Part shown: positions 49,001 through 61,900 of the stretch, piece by piece
Position numbering within the stretch: the first letter of the stretch is position 1
Layout of the letters: every line of letters begins with the position of its first letter
Assembly: GCA_023055355.1 (NCBI GenBank)
Contig: JALJCS010000006.1
Coordinates: forward strand, 33,362,501 to 33,426,500
Origin: Agelaius tricolor
Taxonomy: Eukaryota; Chordata; Aves; Passeriformes; Icteridae
DNA length: 64,000 nt
Direction of reading: 5' to 3'
Made by a program: the position numbers and the translations under genes
The notes under the pieces: model-generated
Told to the model about the DNA's origin: nothing
Databases searched by the model: none
Seen by the model: only the letters and a program-made list of their open reading frames with translations

Positions 49001-52000
49001 AATTCCTGGCAGGGTTGAACATACTTTTTACTTATTTTCTGGGAACTTGAATGATACCCCTGTTTTTGCAGAGAAAGCAGGTGGTTTATGGCCTGGCTAA
49101 GGCCCAGCTTTGGCTGGAACCTGAAGTATGCCTGCATATCCACCAGTTCTGGTACCAGCACTTCCCAGCACCAAGGCTTATAAAATGCCATACATGCACA
49201 TTGTCTTCATGACAATGCCAAGGAGAGAGAAGACAAATCCTTCAAACACTTTGAAAAGTGCAAATTTAAAGAGTAAATATATTTTTAATGTGAAGATTTA
49301 ATTAAAGAGGGACTTGAATCCAGACATTGTGGAGCTTAGCTTGGATCACTGAGTGTGTGTTGACATCACATCACCTCTAAAGCTGCAAGGAATGCAGAGG
49401 TAGGCAAACCCACACAGGAGAACTGAACAGCCTCTCTGTCCAACAGTTTTGTTCTCAGGTAGGCCTGCAGGTTATGACAAGTTTCATGCTACAACAGCTA
49501 CAGGTAGTCACTGCACAAAATTCACACCCAGGAACAGCAACTGCTTTCTGGAATCAAGAGCCACATTAGATTGCTGTATAGGCTGGAGATGTAAAAAGGC
49601 TTATGTGAGTCTACCACTATCTTCCTCATGTGGTAACATACCAGCACTAGGGGAAATCTCCCATCATTTATGTGCAAAGATGTTCTAAGCTGCTTACATT
49701 CGTGTGATCATGGCCACTTATACAATCCTAGATAAGATGCTAATCCATTTCTCCAAATCTACAGTACAGCAATTCATATCCTGTCTTCAAAGCATCCCTT
49801 CTCTGCATCCAGTTTTTAGAATCCGATCCAAGGTATTATACAAATAATTGCTAGTTAGATTGCTCAGACATTCTATAGCTGACAAAAAGAAAAATAATTC
49901 CAGATTAAACTATGGAACATTTTCAGTAGCATCTTTCCTTGCTTTTTGTATCACTCCCTTGAGAAGACTGATGAAACTCAAAATTTCTCAAGTATATTGA
50001 CTCAAGCAAGCAGGCTGTCATTTCTTTAACTTTTCTTACTTATTTCCTCACTATTTCAGGCATCTTAGAGATTCCTGGAAAGAAGAGACACTGAAATAAC
50101 TCCTATTTATATTAACATGTGCCATAATTACCTGGAAGGGTCTGCTTTACTGAGGGCCTCTTTAAAGCTTGTCCATCTGTCCACTTGAGGTTTCAATCAC
50201 CTCATCAAAAGAAACAGCAAATGTCTCCTTCAGGATAGCTGTTTCTTACTCATTTCAATACTCACTTCTAAGTCAATAAATTGACAGAAGTCACATTCCC
50301 AGTTTGCCATACAGAAGAGCAGCTCTGACATCCGGTGTTACCTCAGAACATTACTAAGTAGAGGAATGCCAAGCACTCTTTCCTGTAAGTACAGCCATCA
50401 AGCCTTTTAAACAGCCTGAAAAAGAGCTGCAGGAGATATTTTGATTACAACTTATAAAATAAGAGGCAGTCAGTGCAGAAGACATATTTCCTAATAAGAC
50501 TTTTACCATTGCTTCCAGCCAGCATGTGCTTGTTGCCTCTGGGTCCAGAGTGGCAGAGCTGAAGATGCATTGCTGCTTGTTTTATGTGTACTTGGGCTTT
50601 TGAAGGAGTGCTTAAATTCAGATCTGGCCAGACCAAACCTACACCTGACTCCTCACCACAGCAGGTATGTGCTACGTGGCCATAACAGCTGAAGGCAAGC
50701 AGACACACCATACACCCAAATGCTCACAGGGCAGAGCCTACAGAATTCACTGCAGACTGAAGGTGGAACACAATTACTGAGCAGTTTGGAATTATTGCAA
50801 ACTAAACCTGTTAGCAAGCTGAGCACACAAGGGGCTGCAGGAACACATACTCAACACATTATGCTATTTCGTGAGGTGCTGAGACAGTAACAAAAGGAAG
50901 CTGATTTCCAACAGCTGACACAAAATGCTGACATAATTCAAACAGTCTCATTAAAGAAGAAACAGCATGAAAATCACTTTTTATTAATTTTCAAGTATAA
51001 AATAGTATTTTCTACATTTGCTAATCCAATGCAAATTATCTCCCCTGTGGTCAGTTCCAGCATTAACTCTCACAGATATTTTACAGCATGATAATGAGTT
51101 GTGTTTAATCAGAGAAACATATCAAAATGAATTTGTGAGACAAGAAGAAGAATGAAACAAAATTAATGTCAAGATTCAACATTGTTCCACCTTCCTTGCA
51201 GAGTATCCCAGAGAACACAGCAAATCAGCAACCTTACATTTTTTTGTGAGATGTACCCATTCTAGGATTTTATCCTTTTGCACTTCAGATTATTTCAGAT
51301 ATTATTTCTTTAAGATATTATCTTTCTGTACCAGTGTGCAGAGACTGTCCTACATTCCTCTACCTAACAGTAACCTATGGCCTTGGGCCAGACCCAAACC
51401 AAAGTGCCAGACCCAATAAGCCAAGCCTTTTGCAACAAACCTGACTGCAGGCCACAATCCCCTGCCAGCCCAGTGCTTTCTTTCCTTAGGTCATCAAGTG
51501 CTTTCCACTAGATAACTAACACTTACTGACAATGGAATAACAGAAAATAAAGCAAGCAAAACCCAAATCAGAGATAGAATATTCCCTTTTGTGCATGTAA
51601 CAACAAAGAACCTTGCATTTAAGAACAGATGTAAATATAATCTGTTTAGAGTACCCTGCATAGTAACTGTTGTAGGCCATGACAGAAGCATAGACAAAGA
51701 GCTATTTAATTTCTAAAGTCTGAGCTCTAAGTCAGATTGTCAGATGCAGCAACAAATGAAAACACAGTAGACAGAATGCCAGGCAGGCCAAATATCTGCT
51801 CTAAATGTCACCTCTGCATCATAGTGCAGGTGGGACTCTAGGTCTCTATAGAGCTACAGGAAGAACCTTTGTTGTACATTTAGCCAGCCACAGCACAAAC
51901 ACTGGTGGTTGCTTTGTGACACCATCCAAAATTAACATTATGCTCCAGTCTAATAGCTTTTATTGTTGTTGCTCTGGTGAGGGATTTTTTAAATTTTTGT

Positions 52001-52082
52001 TTTCATTTGGGTTTTTTGGGGTTTTTTTGTGGTCTTTTTGTTGGTGTCACTGTCAATATTTCAGTGATGGTGGTGGTAATGT
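46088..52082. other. HACL1-COLQ intergenic region, HACL1-proximal part
   Basis: Six kilobases without recognisable exons, tRNA-like boxes or clear transposons. Open frames are all short and without family resemblance. Other AATAAA hexamers on the minus strand, such as near 51959-51964, could extend the HACL1 3' UTR. Confidence 0.6.
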
Positions 52083-52088
52083 TTTATT
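52083..52088 (-). terminator. Candidate HACL1 polyadenylation signal AATAAA
   Basis: Plus-strand TTTATT within GTTTTATTTATAATG. It is the first canonical hexamer after the stop, and another lies at 51959-51964. Confidence 0.4.
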
Positions 52089-52868
52089 TATAATGCTTCT
52101 GATCATAAAGATTTACAATCTATTAATACTGGGAATCTCACTAATACACATGGCCATGTTTTCAGCCTACAGACATGGTGGTGTTTGTGAAGAGCTAAGC
52201 TTCAAACAAAAATCCAGGGTTTGCTTTTCCTACAAACACCATGAGTTCCAGTTAGTAAAAACAAATTCAGTAGACAGAAGCTTAGCCCTTGAGCAAGTCT
52301 GCATTTTTAATACACTATTCTACATTCAGAAGAAGCTGAAAAATCAATCTGTAAAATTAGGAAGCTATGACCAATGCAACAGGCTTCAATGCATAATGAG
52401 GCCAATCAGGAATTATTCACAAGATGCTTTGGTTTGGTCCTTAGAGGACAAAGGTTTTAAAAGTAGAATGGTGGTGTGGTTGGTTAAAAATCAAGCTACT
52501 ATAATTGCAGACTGGCAAACACTTCTATGTTTCAGACAGCATAAAACTCTCACGTTATTCTGTTCATCCAGAACATTCAAGATTTTAATTCAAAGATAAT
52601 GGGTATTACTCTGAGTAGAAGAAAAAGTATATAATTTTATCATCAGTGTTTGTGTACAATCTGTTAGAAGGCCTGATATACATTCCTATGTGTCTTTCTC
52701 ATTTTACGATTACCTAATTTCAGCATTTAAAGATTCCTCTCACAGCAGTTCTAAAATCCCACTTGTTCCAATGCTTATGCAAAATACAGTTGTATCAGTT
52801 GCACTTCCAGAAAACAACTCAGTTTTGTTTAACATGCTGCCTTGCACCACCATCATCTTCCTCTTCTA
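52083..52868 (-). other. HACL1: HACL1 3' UTR (predicted)
   Basis: Follows the TAG at 52869. The first canonical AATAAA on the transcript strand is at 52083-52088, 781 nt past the stop; an ATTAAA variant at 52584-52589 could give a shorter end. Confidence 0.45.
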
Positions 52869-52901
52869 CTACAGGTTAGAACGAGTCAGCCAGGGAAATT
52901 C
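52869..52901 (-). CDS. HACL1: HACL1 exon 17: C-terminus, PTS1 and stop
   Basis: 33 nt: [10 protein letters not shown] then TAG, human DFHWLTRSNM. The last three residues, Ser-Asn-Leu, are the peroxisomal import signal in a non-canonical form. Acceptor CTTGCAG. Too short for an ORF finder; found by its phase and human alignment. Confidence 0.93.
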   Translation of the reverse strand, partial: EFPWLTRSNL

Positions 52902-55900
52902 CTGCAAGCAAAAAAACGAATCAACATAGAATAAAAACCACATCAGAATGGACAAACAGTAAGAGGGAATCCACAACATATAAAGAGTGCTTAAAAATGG
53001 TTCATCTCCTTTGGTCTAGAATGAAAAGGAATAACCTTAAATTCTGGAAACAGTCATTAAGGACACTATACAGCCAGTAGGGGGAAAAAACCCAAACAAG
53101 CAGATAGCAAGGAAAGCAGATGGCATGGTGTAAAAGGACCTGTTTTTTCCATCTCCCAATTCTATCAACAATCTTTCTTCCTTGCAACCATCCTGCCTCC
53201 TCTGTGGTTTAAATGATAGTCCCTAAGGTTTTCAGAAGCTTACCACTATGAAGCTTGCAGTAAAAGAAAGGAAAAAACATACACACCTGTTTCTTTCTCT
53301 CAGATTGTGGATCAATCATTACATTTATAAGAGAAGGTGTTTGCTTGTCAGACACACTTGCTTTCAGAGCATTCTGCAATTCTTCTGGTGTTCTAGCAAA
53401 GTATCCTTTGCCTCCAAAGGCAGACATAATTTTCTCATAGTGTGCATTTGGCAGGAGAGAAACAGGAGGTACACTGTAACAGAATGGAAAACATGACTAA
53501 TGGCATGGGAAAATTGCCAGGCTGACTAATTTAATTACTTTAGCACCAATTTTAAAGTGCAAGATGGTTATTGTGCTGGCCTGATGAATTCTTCTGGGCT
53601 GAAAGAACTATGGTTGCTGTATCACCTAAGATGTGCTTATAGGGTACTGTACTCATTTTTATCTTGTGGAGTCATTCCTCAGCTAAGCTTTAGCTTAGTT
53701 CTCTTAGTTCAGAGATCTCAGCTCAGAAGCAGAAGTCATGTGTAAACTCAGATCTCAGGTAATTTTGGAGAGTATCAGGATTTTGAAAGTTACCCACTAT
53801 GAACTCTGTACTGTGTGGGCTGAACTGCTGCAGGAACCTGAGAAAACTAATAGAGAATCATCTCTCTGCTGCACTGCTGTGCAAACAGTAGGCTGGAATT
53901 AGGTTGGCTGTTTGCTTTTGGTAATTCGTTCTTACTTATATGAACTTAGCCCAGGACTAAATTGATTTTATAAATGTAATTTTAATCTGGATCATAAAGC
54001 ATTAAAAATTAAGAGAATGACTATTTTGGTCACTTCTTCCATACTTACATAGGACATTGAAGATGCTTACCATGTAGCAGGGTCACCAAACTTTACCATT
54101 TGCTCCCAGGAATTTGCATCCAAACCAGTGTAAATCCCATTGTTGTTCACTACGATTATCAGGATTGGCAAGTTGTATCTGTAAAAAGACACATTTGGAA
54201 GAATTCTGAAATACTTGCCCCCTTCTGTAAGATGCTAAGAGTGTAATTTTCCTTACAAGTAAAATGAGAAAAAAACCCCACTTCCACCTGAAATATGATT
54301 CAACCATCACTAGTAAAGCACTACATCCCAACAACATAAAAAATGAGCATGTATGTTTTCTGGCTTGTTTTTATGTGTTTTATTGATGCCTCACCTACCA
54401 GCAGTTAAGTTCTTCTAGTTAAAGCGACCCTGAAGAGCATCTTCTTGAGCCAAAAAAACCAGTTACCTGCAGATAGTCTCCACCTCCATTCCAGAAAATC
54501 CAAAAGCACTATCCCCTTCTATGCAGACAACTCGCCTTCCAGGTGTGTGGTCCCTGGCTACCATGGCAGCTGCTATGGCAAAACCCAGCCCCACTCCCAT
54601 GGTTCCAAAAGTACCTGCATCAAGCCTAAAGGGAGAATACAGAATTATTATCCCTTTATTTCTACTCAATCTCTTTAGTTAATTCATGGTGCCTTACTTT
54701 TAATACTTTGCCATATAGTATGCAAATACTGTTTTATAAACAATTTGTATAAAGAGATACCACATTTAGAGATTATTAGAGTCAGCCAAACATTTGATAA
54801 AACTGTAAATGTTTTAAGTGATATAAACATACTGGAAAACTCAAATTAAAATGAAGAACTCTTGTACACTAGTGCCACAATAAAGAACTATTCTCATATG
54901 CTTTTAGCTTGCATAGTTACAGTATTTCAAAAACATTCAATTACTGTAGAGACAGACAACATGAAATATTTCTATATTTAATTCCTTGAAAATATAACTA
55001 TTAGTCTGAAAGCCATTGATTAAATACTGCTGTTCAAATTTTAGTCTTCTGTTCAACCATTTGAAATCAAATTGAAAGCTATAATTTAGTTAGATCATTT
55101 CCATCAGAAGCACATAATGGATACAAAAGTACATAAAGCACTAGATTATTCTAGGGTTAACTGCTTGAATTTCCTTTCAGACATGTGCAGTGCAGTCTGA
55201 AGAGACAACCAGTAACATTATTGTGTACTTATTTTAAATAAGGGGGAAAAATACACACTCTTTCCCCAGCTCTACTGGAAGTACATGGGTGTTGTTGGTT
55301 GTTTTGCTCACAAAGCAGTATTTTGAGTACCCACACCTTAGGCAAGCAGGTTTACATGAAAGCATGCCCAACATATAATCCAATTTTCAAGTTTTCCCTG
55401 TTCTTAAGTGTTCCAAAGAAAAACTCTTCATGTGAATTCTTTTCAACGTAAGAATCCAAATGATTGTTTTTATTTTTCATCAATATTTACCATAGACTCT
55501 GAACACAGAAACAAACATCAAGGTCAGAGAATTGAACACAATGCTCATCACTCCCTTTCCATAAGAAGAGAGCAACTATCACCATTCTGCTGCAGAGCAC
55601 GCAGAGAATTGTTACTATCTATGACAAGACATCAGTATGTGAATAGAAAACTTTCCTCAATCCCTCTCCCAACATATTATACTTCTGTTTCCCAGGCCAT
55701 TATTCTTCTTAGCTAAATGAAAATATTTATGCAGAAATGTAGCATGTTGAGTCAGAACAGAAGATATCACACCTTTGCCGGGGATAGAAATTTGGAAGCA
55801 TAGTTCGTCCAATGTCCATGGTGTTTGCTCCCTCACTTACTAAAATGCAGTCCTTGGGTATCAGTTCTCTGATGTGATGAAAGACTGTATAATAATTCAT

Positions 55901-58900
55901 AGGCAGAGATTTCTGCAATGCTAATCCCTTAAAAAGAAAAGATATTAGTAACTCCCATGAATAGAATTTAGGGTGCAAAACAGAGGCACATAAATAATAA
56001 CGATGGAAATAAAATTCACTCTGCTTCAGGTAAGGCTGAAGTATTTGGTTTTTAAGGCACTGTATCCTACTGATACTAGGAACAGTATTGCATCAAGGTC
56101 ACTCCTTTTGTATCTATCCTGGGGACATAACAAATTTATCAGAGGCTCAACAAGCTCAACAGCCCTTCAATAGCCTATCATTAGCAGAAGCTATTAAAAT
56201 TCAGTTTAACCCAAGAGGCTCATGAAATTTTTCTGCACCAGGTGTGACTATTTACAACCCTAAGTGAGCTGTCATCTGTGTGCTAGGAGATAATTCAAAA
56301 GAGGAATTTGTTAAAATGACTTTATTTTAGATCCCAGTCTTGGGAACATGCATCTGAAGTTGCAGAATATGAGTTACACAAAGTTAGGTATATACCAAGC
56401 ATCTGTGGTCTCTTGGCCTTAACAGCTACTTGCTTTTAGCATAGATTAAACCTAGACTGGCACTGCTAAACTGCACAATTACAAACAATGATTACAATTA
56501 GAAGAAAACTAAGAATGTGTCTTCACCTAAGCCAGTTTCCACTTGGAGTACTTGGAATATCAGTCCATTGCTTAAAAGCCACTGCCCATAATACAGCAGC
56601 TCTGGCTGTGGTCTCCTACTAATGGCTTTAAGAATCCAATCCCAAAGTGTAATGACTTCTACACAGTTTGAATTCAAACAAAATCATAGAACCCTTAACC
56701 TATAATGCTTACAGTTCCTAAGCATAAGAAGAGTAAGCCTGTACCAGAATGGTACAAATTTTCAAAGTCTTGGTGACTTAACTGAGAAACAATTGAGGAA
56801 GCTGGATATAGACCAGTTACAAAACTGACAATTTATCAGTGCCTGTTATAGCAAGAAATCTTTTAATTTCTTTAATGTCACACTACCTTCGATCTTTCCT
56901 CATTGTTCTTTATTTTCCCTCTTAGCTTCTTCCACCACTCTGAATTAGAAGGATATTTCCATGATTTTCTGTTGAATTCTTCTAACAGCTGGAACAATAT
57001 TGAAATGTTGTAAAGGGGTCTTTCAACATATTTAAAAGAGAACAAAATATCAATAATAACATTACTAAGAACCTCCCAGCACAATCACAGTAATCAGAAT
57101 CTTTAACATAAAATTTGAGAATAGACTGGATATACAACACGAATATACTGCCTGAAAAATGGTTTTCCTTGAACAGTTGGGTTTTTTTTCCTTTTATTTT
57201 TAACTGGCAAGTTACATCACATGATTCAGAGGAAATTGAGGTCAAAACCAGAGGACACGGGACATTACGTTACCTGCTCAGTCACGGCGTTTATGTCACC
57301 TAATAAAGTTGCAGCTGGCCTTACATTATTCCCCAGCTCTTCTGCACAAATATCAATCTGTATTTCAAAAAGAAAAGCAACCATTAACTCAAGGATATTA
57401 ACCAGAATTTTTTTTTTTTTCAGTTCAAGTGAGGAACATGCCCTAACATACATAGATGTCTAACATTGTCTTCATATCCTGTTTTGGCTGCACAGGTAAC
57501 TTCCTTTGTCTTTCCTTGACATGACATCAGGAAACCCTTTATACAAAGTAAAACCCTATGGTACATACCTATTTTAATGAAAAGTTATATATGAATAGTT
57601 ATAATGAAAATGAAAAGTTGTATATATCCTTATGAATGAAAAATTATATATATCCTTAAAGGTGATTGCTTGCGTCTTTCAAGCTCCTGCAGACACTGTA
57701 GAACTTTATTACAGCATTGTATGTGAGCTAAAAATCTAGGTTCAGGTATACCTATACAAAGCAGCAATTTTTTCAGAGAAAACTGTGTGTATGCTACTGG
57801 ACAGTAAGAACTTAATTAGCATGAAGAAACTGAAAAATAAGTTGCAACTACTGAAGCAAATCTTTCAGTGATGCATGAGCCCTCTAAGGTTACATAAACT
57901 GTTATTTTTGACCAGGTCACACAAAAATGAAGTGACTTAGTGTTTTAACACTAATCTCTGATAGTGAAAAAAATTAAGCGAGATGAAAAAGTGTTGTCTT
58001 TAAATTTTTTAGGAAGAGGAATCATAAAATATGTATTATTTGTAAAAGTAATATTTGCAAAAATAATGTGTATTTTAAAAAATTTAGGTTAAAAATTAAT
58101 GCTATTGTCAAGTTTGGAACTTTAGACTATGTTCCAGGTCAGCGTAAGCAGGACAGCCAATATGTTGGATCAACTACTACTATTTGATCACAGTCTTAGA
58201 GAGGAGATTTTAAGGACACAATTTAAAGACTTCTCTTTCTAAGAGCTGGCAGATTATCAAATGCATTAATTAGTTTAACAGCCTTTCTTCCTCTTACTTC
58301 ATTTCTGAGTGACTGAGCTCTTACATTATGACAGGATCTGAAAGCCGTTCTTTTTCAGAAAACAAACAGCCAAGAGAGCAGTATGAAGGACTCCACAATT
58401 TCAAAGACAGTTTTCTTTCAATCATAGAAATTCCAATGCTCCAAAGATCACAACAGTTCTGTGAGTCTAACCCTGTATTAGTCAACTGCATAGATGTGTC
58501 CGCTCTCCTCATTACAGCAGCACCAAGCTCTTGATACTAGGAACAGTATTGTAAACATTCTTGAAAAAAATAGGAAGTAAAAATAATAATTAAAGATAGC
58601 ATAAGTATTTCTGGAGAATTGCATAACTATATGCACCATACTGCACTGTCCATATGGCAGTATTTGCCATATGAAATATGTTACCAAATTTTTTACAATA
58701 ATTGCTCTGGTCAATGCTAGAACACAGAAGACTTCCATTAAATGATAGTAATTTTCCTGCTTACCTGAATAACCTTTACATCCTGTTGATATCTTGGTGG
58801 AAGACCAAAATGCAAAATCCAATTCAACCTTGCACCAAGCAAGATGATTACATCAGCATGCTGTAATGCCCTAATAAAGGGAAATGACAGAAGCAGGTAA

Positions 58901-61900
58901 GAGGGAATCGCTATTACATTTAACAGTCTTTGCAAAATTACAAACAACCCTAACCACCACAGCAAACCTAGAATACACATAGAATTCTTCAGTCCTCTAA
59001 GCTGCTTGCTCAGCCCCAAAACCCTGTATCCTTTTATACAGCCAATCACCAAGCCATTCTAGAGTTAAGAAACTTAAGAAGAAAATTAATTACTATTTTC
59101 CTATTACACTGTATATAGGAGAGGAATCATTACATTAGGAGACCAACAAGATGCTAGAATGATGCACAGGTTAAAGCAAAAGACTCACTATTGTGACACT
59201 GGCAACAGTGGGTGCCAAAAGTAAGACTGGTCTGGGCCTCTCAGTTTAGTCTCCCATTAATTTACCTTTCAGATAGGCAGACAATATTTGGTATATTCTT
59301 TTATTCTCCATTCTGCCTAGCAGCATGCTTAACTGTGATAAAGCTAAAATGCTCAGCAATGGACAGCATTTTACTTTCAGGGTATATAAATGCTCCATCT
59401 GCAAACTGACTAGGGTTCTTAGAGTCCATTCACATTAATTTTGCCAAAAGCCAAAAATCATTTTCAACATAGTCGTTCAGAGTAGTTTGAAATATCTTAC
59501 TTTTCTTTATAAAGAAAGTGCAATTTAGCAATAGGGTATTGCAAACACCATACAGAAACAACAGCTGGCAAAACTTCAGCTGCAACATGGGCAGCTCAAG
59601 CTTCTGTTTATGGTTTTAAAGTAAAAAGAAAGAGTTTGTCTAGTGCACAAAGTTAAATGTTTAACATAAACTGTTTGCCAGTTCTGTTTTATGTTACAAG
59701 ATACACACTAGGAACATTAATCCATCTACTTGCCATAGGTTTCATAGCTACAGAATATAATATATCTCAAAGTATCTTCCTGGTCAGCATTCTAAAGTGA
59801 CCCACTTAAATCTGTTGTCCCTTTTCCAGCAGGATCTCCAGTGCTCTACAGTGAAGTGCAAAACATAGTTAAAAAAATTTTTGTGGTATGAATTTTCTCT
59901 TCCCTGGCATCTGTAGCCCACCAAAATTCCTACTTGTTTCTCATCTGTTAGGATTAGAAGCCTTGCTTTATATTTACGTTGATCTTGCTGCAGCTACACA
60001 ATTTGGATGGTTATCAGGAACTACTCCTTTTGCCATTGGTGTAGGCAAAAAAGGCAGTCCACAAAGGTCCACCAACTTTCTGATGTTGTTTTCAGCATGT
60101 GAATAAGCAGCACCTAAATGAAATGAAATGAAAGAGACTGCTTAATACTACAGAAACCAACTGTATTTGCTTGCACTTCAATTAAGTTGATTACATTATG
60201 GCACAAAGAGTACAGTTTCCCATTATGAACTCTGTTACTTTTCATTTTGAAGAACTCAAAACTAAACATGCCAAATCACAGATATCTGCAGTTAAAATTT
60301 CACATATTTTCGACAAAAATTTTGTTTGCTTGGCTTTTTTGTAAGACTTCAGCTGAACTCTTTTATCAATTTTTATGAAGCAGGGCAGGGAAAAATAGGT
60401 GATCTTGTTTATTTAAAATCACAATTTTTTAGTGAGTGAAATTTGGTATTATGGGACAGAGACTTCTGCAGCAGCAACACGAGATGATCTTTATGTCGTG
60501 TCAGTCATTTCTTGCTTACCCCTTGCTCTGTAACAACCTGGCCAAAGACTCTACTAGAAGCCTTTAGTGAAAAGAGAGAAGCACAAACAAGTCCTTGCAA
60601 AGGTATGTGTTTGTGCACACATTTCCTGTGATGCTGCAGCAGTACATGGCTGCTGAATTAAGCTTGCCCAGGCAATCTGGATTAACTGACAGGTCCTTGT
60701 GCAATGGCTTGAATCTATGAGTCTTAAATCCTGAAAAATATACTTTTGCAAATCTTTAAAAAAAATTCTGCTAACAACAATATATAGCACAAAGTCCAGG
60801 TACATTTGTTGAGTAAATTCTCAATTGCTGACATAGACAAAACACATCATTTTTTTTCTGAGTTTTCCACCTTTCGCTTTCAAAGAACACCCTTTTCTTC
60901 CTGTGTATCCAGCCAGAGAGAAAAAAAACCAACCCATAATCTCTTCTGATCTACCTTCTGTTTTCAATTTCATTACCTAATCAATCATAAGATGCATCTC
61001 ATTTCAATCACTGCCCTCCCCAATTAAACACAGACAGAGATCATTCCCCATATCTGCAGGAAAACAGCCCGGGTTAAATGAGCTGGTTATTTTAATTCTC
61101 TTCCTAGCTGACCTGTATCTTCAACAGGAACACCACTGCACTGGCTAACACTCCACAAGGAGGCATAAATAAGTGAACTACCACAGAAAAGAATTACCCC
61201 CCATCTCCAGGAACTGATTAGACTGGCAGAGTACAAAGAAAAGTCTGTAAAGCAGCAACAGCAGCAGCATTTGCTGTGTTGCTGTACATCCCCACACAGG
61301 TAGGGATGAGAACCAGAAAAATTACCTTTGGTTACTCTGATTCTTGCTATATATGCCAGAGCAGAGAATATAATTTCCTTAATAGAATTTAAATTGCTTG
61401 GAATTTTGGAAGTGATCCCTTGGTATTGGCTCTAGGATTAAAGACAACAGTTATCTGATTTTTTTTCTACATAAACTTGTATTTTATCAATTGATTTTTC
61501 TTTAAACTAGATTAAAAATAAACCATTAAAGAACAGAACAAAATTCTAAAACCAAAGCAAATTTTAACATTAAATTCCAAAGAATTTTGTGTTTTTACTA
61601 CTGGTTGGTTGGTTTGTTAAGACTAAAAAGAAGATGGGTAACACTGCAATCACTGTTCTTGTCCTGAACATGCACGGTTCAAAGCTACAACAAAGCATTC
61701 TACCTTTGCCAATGATGAGCAGAGGCTGCTTGGAAAGAGCAATGACAGAGGCTGCTTTGGATACAGCAGAGTGTTCAGCCAAGCTGATGGGAGGTGGCAG
61801 GCAGCATTCCGTGTACCTGCAGCCAAGCAAAACAAAAGAGGCTCTTTAAAAAATGCAAAACAAGAAATGCTGAAAGACAAAACCTATTGTTTAGCATAAA

